Of a DNA stretch of 64,000 bases, positions 1 to 12,290 are shown piece by piece (within the stretch, counting starts at the first letter, position 1; every line of letters starts with the position of its first letter). The translations under genes and the position numbers were made by a program. Source of the DNA: Atherix ibis. Taxonomy: Eukaryota > Arthropoda > Insecta > Diptera > Athericidae. The DNA is taken from the NCBI GenBank assembly GCA_958298945.1, contig CATQJD010000001.1:2232770-2296769 (forward strand), in the 5' to 3' direction. The notes beneath the pieces are model-generated. The model saw nothing but the letters and a program-made list of their open reading frames with translations, ran no database searches and was not told the DNA's origin.

Positions 1-199
1 AGAGAACTTGATAAAATGCAGTTTATTTAATCGTCGTTCTAGATCTAGGTCTAACTCACGTCTACGTTCCGACGAGTTATATTAACGTATTACCATAAGT
101 TTTGGAATCAACCAATAAATGTACTGCATCGTGTAAATTTAATTCTCCTACAAAGTCTTTAAACAAATAAACAGTGATATGTTTTAATTGATACTGGAC

Positions 200-466
200 A
201 TTAGATAAAATAATTTTTTTAATTGATACTGGATCTGACATTTGCGTCATTCCACGACGCTTTTGCAGAAGATCAAGTTGACAGCTGCCAACTTTTGGAC
301 ATAAATTACTGAAAATTTCATTGTCGCATAGAAGGGATTTTTCGTTCTTGTTTACAATCGCAGCAGACGATGGACAAATAATTGGTGTCCATTTTCTGGT
401 CAAATTTAATATTTTGGTAGATCTAAAAAATCGGAAATAGATTGATCCACTAACAGATTGTCATTT
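200..466 (+). pseudogene. Retropepsin (aspartic protease) fragment of CsRn1-like gypsy
   Basis: Frame at 219 reads FLIDTGSDICVIP, the catalytic DTG loop of a retroviral-type protease, followed after a frameshift by FNILVDLKNRKLIDPLT at about 405-460, the usual end of this domain in the CsRn1 clade. The DTG-coding stretch is partly duplicated (187-199 and 221-233), and the LVDLKNRKLIDPLT stretch is duplicated downstream at about 575-634. Dead: frameshifted and interrupted. An open frame on the opposite strand here (77-403) is only a shadow. Confidence 0.7.
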
Positions 467-779
467 TTTTTTGCATGGAAGACTTTAAGAAAACAAGAAC
501 TAAAATAGCGACAGAAATCCCACTTAATACATTGAGAGAACTGACTCAAAAAATACAATCTTCTGTTAAAACAAGATTAATATTTTGGTAGATCTAAAAA
601 ATCGGAAATTGATTGATCCACTAACAGATTGTCAGATTTCTGGGAAAACCTGCTTGGCAAAAACACCCAGTATCACAATTACAAAACTTCAAGTAATTTT
701 ACAAATCTTTTAGAATAATATGCATAAATCACGTCTACTTCAAATTTTACTACGGATATTAAACAAACTGTTGGCTATC

Positions 780-1359
780 AAATTTATACCAACAGTCCGC
801 TATTTTTCTGTTCTCCACGACGATTAGATACGAAGAGGCACAATATAGTCCGGAGAGAATTCGCTGCCCTCTGTCAACTTGGAATTTGTGCACCTTCTAA
901 GTAGCCAGCCACATCTCCACTTAATATGGTATCTAAACCGGATGGAGATTGGCGTCCCTGTGTATATTACCGTCAGCTGAATAACATTAGACGTCCGGAA
1001 AGATATCCATTATCATATATTCGAGATTTTATTCTACATCTACATTCAATCGAATCTTTTCTAAGATCGATTTATTCTGGGCATATAACCAAACTTCCGT
1101 CGCACAAAAGGATATTTACAAGACAGCCTTTACATCTCCATTTAGTATGTTTGAATTTTTGCGTATGCCTTTTGGGCTAAGAAACGTGGTTCAAACTTAC
1201 CAACGATTTTATTTTCGTCTATGTCGACTAATATATAAAAAATTATATATTAATTGCCAGTAAAACTGAAGAATATATTAAAAAAATTAAAAAAGTGTTC
1301 TCTAAGCTCAAGGAAAGCGACATTAACATTAAGAATAGCAAATTTATTTTTGGTGTTCC
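780..1359 (+). pseudogene. Reverse transcriptase fragment, CsRn1-like gypsy
   Basis: Conserved gypsy RT blocks appear across two frames. The N-terminal part reads FFCSPRRLDTKRHN then FAALCQLGICAPS. The longest open piece (926-1,180) begins MVSKPDGDWRPCVYYRQLN. A frame change then gives FEFLRMPFGLRN, a hallmark of RT motif B. A later stretch (about 1,270-1,380) resembles the KLKES...NSKFIFGVPEFKLSEQG connection before RNase H. No catalytic YxDD box survives. The last 132 bp (1,360-1,491) also occur inverted inside the 2.2-kb tandem array. Confidence 0.8.
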
Positions 1360-1491
1360 GGAATTTAAGTTATCTGAACAGGGTATTTTTCCTCTAAAGA
1401 TAGAGTATTATGAAGTAGCAATTACCCTTAGTTCCTAAAGATAGAGTATTATCAAATAGCAATTACCCATACAAGTTCGTTTACCCTTAAG
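1360..1491 (+). repeat. Source-like copy of the array linker segment
   Basis: This 132-bp stretch is, by eye, identical to the reverse complement of 5,629-5,760 and near-identical to 7,849-7,980 and 10,069-10,200. It starts in gypsy RT code (PEFKLSEQG) and then runs through two tandem, roughly 42-bp near-copies of a sequence starting cctaaagatagagtattat. Those are not gypsy code, so the segment marks this particular decayed copy as source (or recipient) of the array linker. Confidence 0.85.
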
Positions 1492-1534
1492 AAAAACCAT
1501 TTTTTATGTGCAAACTTATAACTGCAAAATATTA

Positions 1535-1625
1535 TTGACCATATATGAAAATGCAGATAAATAAGTCGGCAAAACAGTGTCCTATTTGCCAGAGAAATAA
1601 GGTGTCAAGGCACACCAAAACCAAT
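1535..1625 (+). pseudogene. Integrase H2C2 zinc-finger fragment, CsRn1-like gypsy
   Basis: Reads CPICQRNKVSRHTKTNLK, the C-x2-C end of the HHCC finger plus the linker typical of arthropod CsRn1-like integrases. The His half and the catalytic core are missing; code downstream of about 1,640 no longer resembles integrase although the frame stays open to 1,811. Confidence 0.65.
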
Positions 1626-1829
1626 TTAAAAGACTTACGGAATAAGTCTTTTACGCAATACTCACAGAACGTGGGCAAAAACGAACAGACAGAAGGCGTA
1701 ACGAAGGCTTACATATTACGAAGGAAGACTTACGTAATACCGATGGAACGTGTGCAAAAACAGACAAACAGAAAGCAGGCACCTTCGGAAAATATATACC
1801 AAACGCCTTAAAACGACACGAAATCATCT

Positions 1830-2436
1830 AAGACATTCAGCATGACGAAGAAATTCATCGAAAAATAATAACACAGTTTTCCATAAGTTCACTTCCTTGG
1901 TTTTTATCCTTCTGTAGTTAATCCTGTAATACACCTATTCAATATAAAAACAATATTTAAAAAAACCCAAGCTATAACTTGACAACTTCTGCAATACTTA
2001 AGCAAATATACAAAAAAAACACTCGTCCTAATCACCTACATTTATAATACCACATCATTTTTTCCTTCCCTGTCGAAATTTTTATCATCAAAATGATTCC
2101 AACAACCAAAAAATCTGTTCAAAATCCATTTGCATCTATCCTACCATCCTAATCCTTTAGGAAAATAACTGTTAATTCCAATCGTAAAAAACGGCAATGG
2201 GCTCGCGATGTTTTAAACATAAATTGAACTATCTCATTTTTGGGCAGACATCGATAGGTGTTTTCCACTACATATTTTCATGTCCTTGTATCTTCCCTTC
2301 AAAAATCTGCTTGTTACAAATTATTTGTGGTTGTACGACAACATTTAAATTTAAAACGAAAAAAAGGAAGATTTACCGTTTACTGCAGCAAAGCTATTGT
2401 ACGGTCAACACTTACGTATCCCATACTTAATTAGTT
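1830..2436. other. AT-rich stretch without recognisable content
   Basis: Between integrase remnant and the 412-like fragment I see only AT-rich sequence. A 77-codon plus-strand open frame (2,197-2,430) shows no motif I recognise and is probably chance. Confidence 0.4.
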
Positions 2437-2812
2437 TTCTAATGTTTTTGGCTTATCGTTGCCAATTTCACCCTGTAACAGAACTAATCTGAGAAGTTGG
2501 TTGTGATTACAAATTTGTTTGTCAAAGTCGGAATACTGGAGTTACGGATGGCTTATTCGTAATTTTCTTAATTTGTTGAACGCTTTTGTACATTTGGGCG
2601 TCCATGTAAACAATACATTCTTTTTCGACAGTTAGTTCGGGGGTCTCGCTATATCCGCGAAGTGCGATATGAAGCGTTTGTAGTAATTACAGAATGGTAC
2701 GAACCTCTTCAGTTCAACATTTTTTGGAATGGGATAATTTTTAATTGCAAATATATTTATTCGGATCCGTTTTAATATCATTTGCTGTGATCTATTGTCC
2801 TGGAGCAGATAC
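2437..2812 (-). pseudogene. 412/mdg1-like gypsy RT-RNase H fragment
   Basis: Minus-strand code includes RFVPFCNYYKRFISHFAD, then FTWTPKCTKAFNKLRKL and LLQGEIGNDKP: the end of the RT thumb and start of RNase H in 412/mdg1-like elements. The same region occurs at 12,480-12,850 beyond the tandem array, same orientation and about 90% alike by eye, but this copy keeps about 40 bp (the FISHFADIARPP part) that the other lost. It lies inside the CsRn1-like integrase. Confidence 0.75.
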
Positions 2813-3105
2813 CATACTACAACAACTTAGGGACACGTTGTCAAGTGTAAAACCAATCTTTATCACACTCAAAATTCAAATTTTTTTGTACAGACGGAAT
2901 TTAAAAACTGCTCGCATGTTTTTATAAAAATAAATAGGCATATTCCGTATTTAATACCACCCTACCAGGTACCTCATAAAGTAATTAAAAGAGGTTTCAA
3001 AAGTTCTGTAATTTAAATTGGCAAAATTCATAAACATTTCAGTAGAGAAATTGAAATCGACTCATTTAAACACAAACATTATTCGTTCAAAGAAAGTAAA
3101 TTTCA
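2812..3105 (+). pseudogene. Integrase C-terminal end of CsRn1-like gypsy
   Basis: Open frame 2,745-2,927 contains DTILQQLRDTLSS and, after shifts, FIKINRHIPYLIPPYQVPHKVIK, matching the integrase tail pattern (FIRID...LTPPYQGPYRM) of the better preserved minus-strand copy at 28,412-28,648. Dead through stops. Confidence 0.65.
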
Positions 3106-3137
3106 ATCTATTCCCATAACTCAGCAATTTCCGAGGG

Positions 3138-3540
3138 ATGTAATGCAGTGTATACAGTAGTGCATTAGCACATTGCAATCAACTATTTATATATGTATAT
3201 CGACTAGGCTTGGATGTTAATAATTAAAGTACACTTTATTGTGACATTTGATTATAAAATTTAGTAGTTATATAAGTTTTATAAGTTATACAAGTTAAAT
3301 AATATTAAAAATTTTAAAATAATGAATTAATTGTAATCAAAATAAATTATAAGAAAACCAGTTAAAAAATGAATTTTAATATAAAAAAGAATCCTATAGA
3401 ATCACAATAATATCATGTTAAGCAGTTATAAGGAAAGTTGTGAATATTTTGTCTGTAATTTTAAATAGTTTCGCTACGTTATCATACAATAGAAATAGTT
3501 ATCATACATAATGTTATTGAATATGAATCGCAGAAATAAT
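3138..3540 (+). repeat. Possible LTR/3' flank of the CsRn1-like element
   Basis: Directly after the integrase tail the sequence starts tgtaatgcagtgtatacag, a TG start in the place where a 3' LTR would lie. I could not find the second LTR or a matching end, so LTR status is a guess. The rest is AT-rich spacer up to the first array unit. Confidence 0.35.
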
Positions 3541-6500
3541 GAGACTTCAAATTGGAAATGTCTATATCGAATTGAATCGTTCTTCTTATATTCACAGTTA
3601 AAAATATATCAAAGAAAATAAATATATTTTTCATAATAAAGGCTAAAATAAATAAATTAATAAATATATAATAAAAAATAAATAAATAAATATATAAAAA
3701 GTATAAATAAATAAATCGAAATAAAACAATTAAAAATTTAAGGAGCAAAAACTAGCTTATATTTTAATAATAATAAGATGTAAATATTTGAAAATAGTAA
3801 ATATATGGTATAAAAATATAATAATAACAATTAATAATTAAAATGTAGAATAAAACACGAGATGAGAATAATTAATAAAAACAAAACGAATTAATAATTT
3901 AAAAAAAATAATTAACATTTCGATAACAAAAAAATTTTATCTACCAAAAATATAAAGAAACCACAGTTAGGACTTTAATAAAAATAAAACAAATCGTTTG
4001 AAAGTTATTGCGAAACATATTTTCATGGAATACTAAATATATACGTTCAAAAATATGAATAATTAAGAAAAAGAAAAAAATATGATGCTTAGAATTCGTT
4101 TAATTTATTATTATTAGCGAATAGTTAGATAATTTTTTAATTAATTCTAAATTAGAATCTTAGTCTTTCATCTATAAAATTGATTCGAACTGATTTAGAG
4201 GTATTCAAATGAATACATACATTACTCAAAAATGTAGAAAAAGGGAAAGTAAATCGGTTACAATTTACCAATTATTTATTTAAATGTAAAAAAAATGTAT
4301 ATATAATTTCATTGAGCTTTTTTGTTCTGTTGCGCACCTGTTTTTTTCCTCTTTTTGCTATAACTATAAATAATTTATTTTATTAGTATATTGCCTGGAG
4401 GAGAGTATACGAGTAATAATGACAGTACAGTATTGTATATACCGTAATTTCAACAAAACTATTAATTTTGGGTTAGCTATGATAATAATTATTATTAATT
4501 AATAATTAAAACAAGAAGCAAAATATATGTCCATCGATACATTTGTACAAGACAAGTAATTTGGAACTTTGAAAAATTATTTTTGAAATTAGAATCTCTT
4601 GATTTGATGTAAAAAATGGGATAATTATCAAGCATATTATTCTTATATAGACTAGATATACTCGTACAATTTCCATTTTTAGAAAACTGCACCGTTCGGG
4701 AATCAATTTAAAATTTTACTCTTTTAGTATTTTAAATACCCTTTTTAGGTTTATATGGTTCCACACCAGCTTGACAAATTATTATTTATTTATTAGATTA
4801 TTTGACCACATCCCCCAACCCCACCCTCCTCCACATTTTTTTTTTGTTTTTTTTTCCTTCCCAGTTAAACTAATTTTGGAAATTTAAAAACTTTTATATG
4901 GTCCGTTTCATAGTGTTAAAATGAGTGAATCCGTTATCATACAAACTATTTACTATTTATGTTGATTTTTTGTATTTTGCGAATATCTAATTATACAGAA
5001 GAAGAAAAATAGAGAAAAAAACCTTGCCGAACAAAATTTGTGATTCTTTTTATGTTTAAAAATTTGAAAATGCTTTTAAGTTTACTAAAAATTATTCTAA
5101 CCATTTTTCTTAAACAATACCAAATTGAATCGAATTTACATAAATCACTCCCTTATCTGAAAGTAATATTAAATAGTTTTTTTAATTTTATAAACGATTA
5201 TTAAGTTTTGTGTGATTTATTATCGTTGCTATATAGCATATTATATTAAATATGAAATACTTGCACACCGAAGTGTTTGCTAGGAAGTAATGTAGTTTTC
5301 TTTTGATTTTTTAATTTTAACGTAATATTTTAAACTCCTTATTAACCTTTTTTCAGCTTTTCCCAAATTGTATACCTTCCCTCATATTTCCTGTTCCTTT
5401 TCCAACTTTCATAATTCGTTTTTTTTTAAAAATATTTCTGTTTCGTCTTCTACTTTTATTTAATTTTACCTCATTTCTTTTCTTCCGTTCTTTTCCTCTC
5501 TTTTTACCTTTCCATAGAAATATTTACAACCTTTGGGTGTCTCCATTTTCCAATATATGTTCTTGGCATGATTCATTTCGAAATAATTTCCAGATTTCCT
5601 TACAATAAACAATACCAATACCTAATTTCTTAAGGGTAAACGAACTTGTATGGGTAATTGCTATTTGATAATACTCTATCTTTAGGAACTAAGGGTAATT
5701 GCTACTTCATAATACTCTATCTTTAGAGGAAAAATACCCTGTTCAGATAACTTAAATTCCGAGATTTCAAATTGGAAATGTCTATATCGAATTGAATCGT
5801 TCTTCTTATATTCACAGTTAAAAATATATCAAAGAAAATAAATATATTTTTCATAATAAAGGCTAAAATAAATAAATTAATAAATATATAATAAAAAATA
5901 AATAAATAAATATATAAAAAGTATAAATAAATAAATCGAAATAAAACAATTAAAAATTTAAGGAGCAAAAACTAGCTTATATTTTAATAATAATAAGATG
6001 TAAATATTTGAAAATAGTAAATATATGGTATAAAAATATAATAATAACAATTAATAATTAAAATGTAGAATAAAACACGAGATGAGAATAATTATAAAAA
6101 ACAAAACGAATTAATAATTTAAAAAAAATAATTAACATTTCGATAACAAAAAAATTTTATCTACCAAAAATATAAAGAAACCACAGTTAGGACTTTAATA
6201 AAAATAAAACAAATCGTTTGAAAGTTATTGCGAAACATATTTTCATGGAATACTAAATATATACGTTCAAAAATATGAATAATTAAGAAAAAGAAAAAAA
6301 TATGATGCTTAGAATTCGTTTAATTTATTATTATTAGCGAATAGTTAGATAATTTTTTAATTAATTCTAAATTAGAATCTTAGTCTTTCATCTATAAAAT
6401 TGATTCGAACTGATTTAGAGGTATTCAAATGAATACATACATTACTCAAAAATGTAGAAAAAGGGAAAGTAAATCGGTTACAATTTACCAATTATTTATT

Positions 6501-9500
6501 TAAATGTAAAAAAAATGTATATATAATTTCATTGAGCTTTTTTGTTCTGTTGCGCACCTGTTTTTTTCCTCTTTTTGCTATAACTATAAATAATTTATTT
6601 TATTAGTATATTGCCTGGAGGAGAGTATACGAGTAATAATGACAGTACAGTATTGTATATACCGTAATTTCAACAAAACTATTAATTTTGGGTTAGCTAT
6701 GATAATAATTATTATTAATTAATAATTAAAACAAGAAGCAAAATATATGTCCATCGATACATTTGTACAAGACAAGTAATTTGGAACTTTGAAAAATTAT
6801 TTTTGAAATTAGAATCTCTTGATTTGATGTAAAAAATGGGATAATTATCAAGCATATTATTCTTATATAGACTAGATATACTCGTACAATTTCCATTTTT
6901 AGAAAACTGCACCGTTCGGGAATCAATTTAAAATTTTACTCTTTTAGTATTTTAAATACCCTTTTTAGGTTTATATGGTTCCACACCAGCTTGACAAATT
7001 ATTATTTATTTATTAGATTATTTGACCACATCCCCCAACCCCACCCTCCTCCACATTTTTTTTTTGTTTTTTTTTCCTTCCCAGTTAAACTAATTTTGGA
7101 AATTTAAAAACTTTTATATGGTCCGTTTCATAGTGTTAAAATGAGTGAATCCGTTATCATACAAACTATTTACTATTTATGTTGATTTTTTGTATTTTGC
7201 GAATATCTAATTATACAGAAGAAGAAAAATAGAGAAAAAAACCTTGCCGAACAAAATTTGTGATTCTTTTTATGTTTAAAAATTTGAAAATGCTTTTAAG
7301 TTTACTAAAAATTATTCTAACCATTTTTCTTAAACAATACCAAATTGAATCGAATTTACATAAATCACTCCCTTATCTGAAAGTAATATTAAATAGTTTT
7401 TTTAATTTTATAAACGATTATTAAGTTTTGTGTGATTTATTATCGTTGCTATATAGCATATTATATTAAATATGAAATACTTGCACACCGAAGTGTTTGC
7501 TAGGAAGTAATGTAGTTTTCTTTTGATTTTTTAATTTTAACGTAATATTTTAAACTCCTTATTAACCTTTTTTCAGCTTTTCCCAAATTGTATACCTTCC
7601 CTCATATTTCCTGTTCCTTTTCCAACTTTCATAATTCGTTTTTTTTTAAAAATATTTCTGTTTCGTCTTCTACTTTTATTTAATTTTACCTCATTTCTTT
7701 TCTTCCGTTCTTTTCCTCTCTTTTTACCTTTCCATAGAAATATTTACACCCTTTGGGTGTCTCCATTTTCCAATATATGTTCTTGGCATGATTCATTTCG
7801 AAATAATTTCCAGATTTCCTTACAATAAACAATACCAATACCTAATTTCTTAAGGGTAAACGAACTTGTATGGGTAATTGCTATTTGATAATACTCTATC
7901 TTTAGGAACTAAGGATAATTGCTACTTCATAATACTCTATCTTTAGAGGAAAAATACCCTGTTCAGATAACTTAAATTCCGAGACTTCAAATTGGAAATG
8001 TCTATATCGAATTGAATCGTTCTTCTTATATTCACAGTTAAAAATATATCAAAGAAAATAAATATATTTTTCATAATAAAGGCTAAAATAAATAAATTAA
8101 TAAATATATAATAAAAAATAAATAAATAAATATATAAAAAGTATAAATAAATAAATCGAAATAAAACAATTAAAAATTTAAGGAGCAAAAACTAGCTTAT
8201 ATTTTAATAATAATAAGATGTAAATATTTGAAAATAGTAAATATATGGTATAAAAATATAATAATAACAATTAATAATTAAAATGTAGAATAAAACACGA
8301 GATGAGAATAATTATAAAAAACAAAACGAATTAATAATTTAAAAAAAATAATTAACATTTCGATAACAAAAAAATTTTATCTACCAAAAATATAAAGAAA
8401 CCACAGTTAGGACTTTAATAAAAATAAAACAAATCGTTTGAAAGTTATTGCGAAACATATTTTCATGGAATACTAAATATATACGTTCAAAAATATGAAT
8501 AATTAAGAAAAAGAAAAAAATATGATGCTTAGAATTCGTTTAATTTATTATTATTAGCGAATAGTTAGATAATTTTTTAATTAATTCTAAATTAGAATCT
8601 TAGTCTTTCATCTATAAAATTGATTCGAACTGATTTAGAGGTATTCAAATGAATACATACATTACTCAAAAATGTAGAAAAAGGGAAAGTAAATCGGTTA
8701 CAATTTACCAATTATTTATTTAAATGTAAAAAAAATGTATATATAATTTCATTGAGCTTTTTTGTTCTGTTGCGCACCTGTTTTTTTCCTCTTTTTGCTA
8801 TAACTATAAATAATTTATTTTATTAGTATATTGCCTGGAGGAGAGTATACGAGTAATAATGACAGTACAGTATTGTATATACCGTAATTTCAACAAAACT
8901 ATTAATTTTGGGTTAGCTATGATAATAATTATTATTAATTAATAATTAAAACAAGAAGCAAAATATATGTCCATCGATACATTTGTACAAGACAAGTAAT
9001 TTGGAACTTTGAAAAATTATTTTTGAAATTAGAATCTCTTGATTTGATGTAAAAAATGGGATAATTATCAAGCATATTATTCTTATATAGACTAGATATA
9101 CTCGTACAATTTCCATTTTTAGAAAACTGCACCGTTCGGGAATCAATTTAAAATTTTACTCTTTTAGTATTTTAAATACCCTTTTTAGGTTTATATGGTT
9201 CCACACCAGCTTGACAAATTATTATTTATTTATTAGATTATTTGACCACATCCCCCAACCCCACCCTCCTCCACATTTTTTTTTTGTTTTTTTTTCCTTC
9301 CCAGTTAAACTAATTTTGGAAATTTAAAAACTTTTATATGGTCCGTTTCATAGTGTTAAAATGAGTGAATCCGTTATCATACAAACTATTTACTATTTAT
9401 GTTGATTTTTTGTATTTTGCGAATATCTAATTATACAGAAGAAGAAAAATAGAGAAAAAAACCTTGCCGAACAAAATTTGTGATTCTTTTTATGTTTAAA

Positions 9501-12290
9501 AATTTGAAAATGCTTTTAAGTTTACTAAAAATTATTCTAACCATTTTTCTTAAACAATACCAAATTGAATCGAATTTACATAAATCACTCCCTTATCTGA
9601 AAGTAATATTAAATAGTTTTTTTAATTTTATAAACGATTATTAAGTTTTGTGTGATTTATTATCGTTGCTATATAGCATATTATATTAAATATGAAATAC
9701 TTGCACACCGAAGTGTTTGCTAGGAAGTAATGTAGTTTTCTTTTGATTTTTTAATTTTAACGTAATATTTTAAACTCCTTATTAACCTTTTTTCAGCTTT
9801 TCCCAAATTGTATACCTTCCCTCATATTTCCTGTTCCTTTTCCAACTTTCATAATTCGTTTTTTTTTAAAAATATTTCTGTTTCGTCTTCTACTTTTATT
9901 TAATTTTACCTCATTTCTTTTCTTCCGTTCTTTTCCTCTCTTTTTACCTTTCCATAGAAATATTTACAACCTTTGGGTGTCTCCATTTTCCAATATATGT
10001 TCTTGGCATGATTCATTTCGAAATAATTTCCAGATTTCCTTACAATAAACAATACCAATACCTAATTTCTTAAGGGTAAACGAACTTGTATGGGTAATTG
10101 CTATTTGATAATACTCTATCTTTAGGAACTAAGGGTAATTGCTACTTCATAATACTCTATCTTTAGAGGAAAAATACCCTGTTCAGATAACTTAAATTCC
10201 GAAACTTCAAATTGGAAATGTCTATATCGAATTGAATCGTTCTTCTTATATTCACAGTTAAAAATATATCAAAGAAAATAAATATATTTTTCATAATAAA
10301 GGCTAAAATAAATAAATTAATAAATATATAATAAAAAATAAATAAATAAATATATAAAAAGTATAAATAAATAAATCGAAATAAAACAATTAAAAATTTA
10401 AGGAGCAAAAACTAGCTTATATTTTAATAATAATAAGATGTAAATATTTGAAAATAGTAAATATATGGTATAAAAATATAATAATAACAATTAATAATTA
10501 AAATGTAGAATAAAACACGAGATGAGAATAATTATAAAAAACAAAACGAATTAATAATTTAAAAAAAATAATTAACATTTCGATAACAAAAAAATTTTAT
10601 CTACCAAAAATATAAAGAAACCACAGTTAGGACTTTAATAAAAATAAAACAAATCGTTTGAAAGTTATTGCGAAACATATTTTCATGGAATACTAAATAT
10701 ATACGTTCAAAAATATGAATAATTAAGAAAAAGAAAAAAATATGATGCTTAGAATTCGTTTAATTTATTATTATTAGCGAATAGTTAGATAATTTTTTAA
10801 TTAATTCTAAATTAGAATCTTAGTCTTTCATCTATAAAATTGATTCGAACTGATTTAGAGGTATTCAAATGAATACATACATTACTCAAAAATGTAGAAA
10901 AAGGGAAAGTAAATCGGTTACAATTTACCAATTATTTATTTAAATGTAAAAAAAATGTATATATAATTTCATTGAGCTTTTTTGTTCTGTTGCGCACCTG
11001 TTTTTTTCCTCTTTTTGCTATAACTATAAATAATTTATTTTATTAGTATATTGCCTGGAGGAGAGTATACGAGTAATAATGACAGTACAGTATTGTATAT
11101 ACCGTAATTTCAACAAAACTATTAATTTTGGGTTAGCTATGATAATAATTATTATTAATTAATAATTAAAACAAGAAGCAAAATATATGTCCATCGATAC
11201 ATTTGTACAAGACAAGTAATTTGGAACTTTGAAAAATTATTTTTGAAATTAGAATCTCTTGATTTGATGTAAAAAATGGGATAATTATCAAGCATATTAT
11301 TCTTATATAGACTAGATATACTCGTACAATTTCCATTTTTAGAAAACTGCACCGTTCGGGATTCAATTTAAAATTTTACTCTTTTAGTATTTTAAATACC
11401 CTTTTTAGGTTTATATGGTTCCACACCAGCTTGACAAATTATTATTTATTTATTAGATTATTTGACCACATCCCCCAACCCCACCCTCCTCCACATTTTT
11501 GTTTTGTTTTTTTTTTCCTTCCCAGTTAAACTAATTTTGGAAATTTAAAAACTTTTATATGGTCCGTTTCATAGTGTTAAAATGAGTGAATCCGTTATCA
11601 TACAAACTATTTACTATTTATGTTGATTTTTTGTATTTTGCGAATGTCTAATTATACAGAAGAAGAAAAATAGAGAAAAAAACCTTGCCGAACAAAATTT
11701 GTGATTCTTTTTATGTTTAAAAATTTGAAAATGCTTTTAAGTTTACTAAAAATTATTCTAACCATTTTTCTTAAACAATACCAAATTGAATCGAATTTAC
11801 ATAAATCACTCCCTTATCTGAAAGTAATATTAAATAGTTTTTTTAATTTTATAAACGATTATTAAGTTTTGTGTGATTTATTATCGTTGCTATATAGCAT
11901 ATTATATTAAATATGAAATACTTGCACACCGAAGTGTTTGCTAGGAAGTAATGTAGTTTTCTTTTGATTTTTTAATTTTAACGTAATATTTTAAACTCCT
12001 TATTAACCTTTTTTCAGCTTTTCCCAAATTGTATACCTTCCCTCATATTTCCTGTTCCTTTTCCAACTTTCATAATTCGTTTTTTTTTTAAAAATATTTC
12101 TGTTTCGTCTTCTACTTTTATTTAATTTTACCTCATTTCTTTTCTTCCGTTCTTTTCCTCTCTTTTTACCTTTCCATAGAAATATTTACAACCTTTGGGT
12201 GTCTCCATTTTCCAATATATGTTCTTGGCATGATTCATTTCGAAATAATTTCCAGATTTCCTTACAATAAACAATACCAATACCTAATTT
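3541..12290. repeat. Tandem array, 2,220-bp unit, A(BA)x3
   Basis: Four copies of a 2,088-bp AT-rich core (A: 3,541-5,628; 5,761-7,848; 7,981-10,068; 10,201-12,290) are joined by three copies of a 132-bp linker (B: 5,629-5,760; 7,849-7,980; 10,069-10,200). Copies differ by a handful of changes, e.g. copy 1 has attaataaaaac where copies 2-4 have attataaaaaac at the equivalent of 3,871; copy 3 has tacacccttt at 7,746; copy 4 has gaatgtct at 11,643. B is an inverted copy of gypsy sequence at 1,360-1,491. Neither outer edge has a B. The core has no terminal inverted repeat I can see and no credible gene: its short minus-strand frames are low-complexity and repeat only because the DNA repeats. A pyrimidine-rich block (tcccccaaccccaccctcct) lies at about 4,810. 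Confidence 0.95.

Larger units (their letters stand above)
24..3137 (+). mobile_element. Decayed CsRn1-like Ty3/gypsy retrotransposon
   Basis: Pieces of one gypsy pol lie in order on the plus strand: aspartic protease (about 200-466), reverse transcriptase (780-1,359), integrase zinc finger (1,545-1,625) and integrase C-terminal end (2,812-3,105). An Arg/Ser-rich stretch at 24-83 ending in a stop may be the end of gag. Order and motif wording fit the CsRn1 clade known from arthropods. Every part has stops, frameshifts or deletions; RT to integrase is shortened from well over 1 kb to about 150 bp, and a minus-strand 412-like gypsy piece separates the integrase ends. Clade assignment is from memory of motifs, not a search. 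Confidence 0.75.

Noticed and set aside
77..403. 108-codon minus-strand open frame
   Set aside because: It lies opposite the gypsy protease code with the DTG motif on the plus strand; a shadow.
3482..11366. Repeated minus-strand open frames (81, 65 and 66 codons) in each array unit
   Set aside because: They are low-complexity Phe/Ile/Tyr/Leu-rich products of AT-rich DNA, overlap each other in two frames and are conserved only because the array is young. No motif or start context supports them.
3541..12290. Array core A as LTRs of one retrotransposon, or as a rolling-circle Helitron
   Set aside because: No TG...CA ends, primer site or internal genes between cores; no convincing 5' TC and 3' CTRR hairpin end. 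Tandem amplification explains the layout better.
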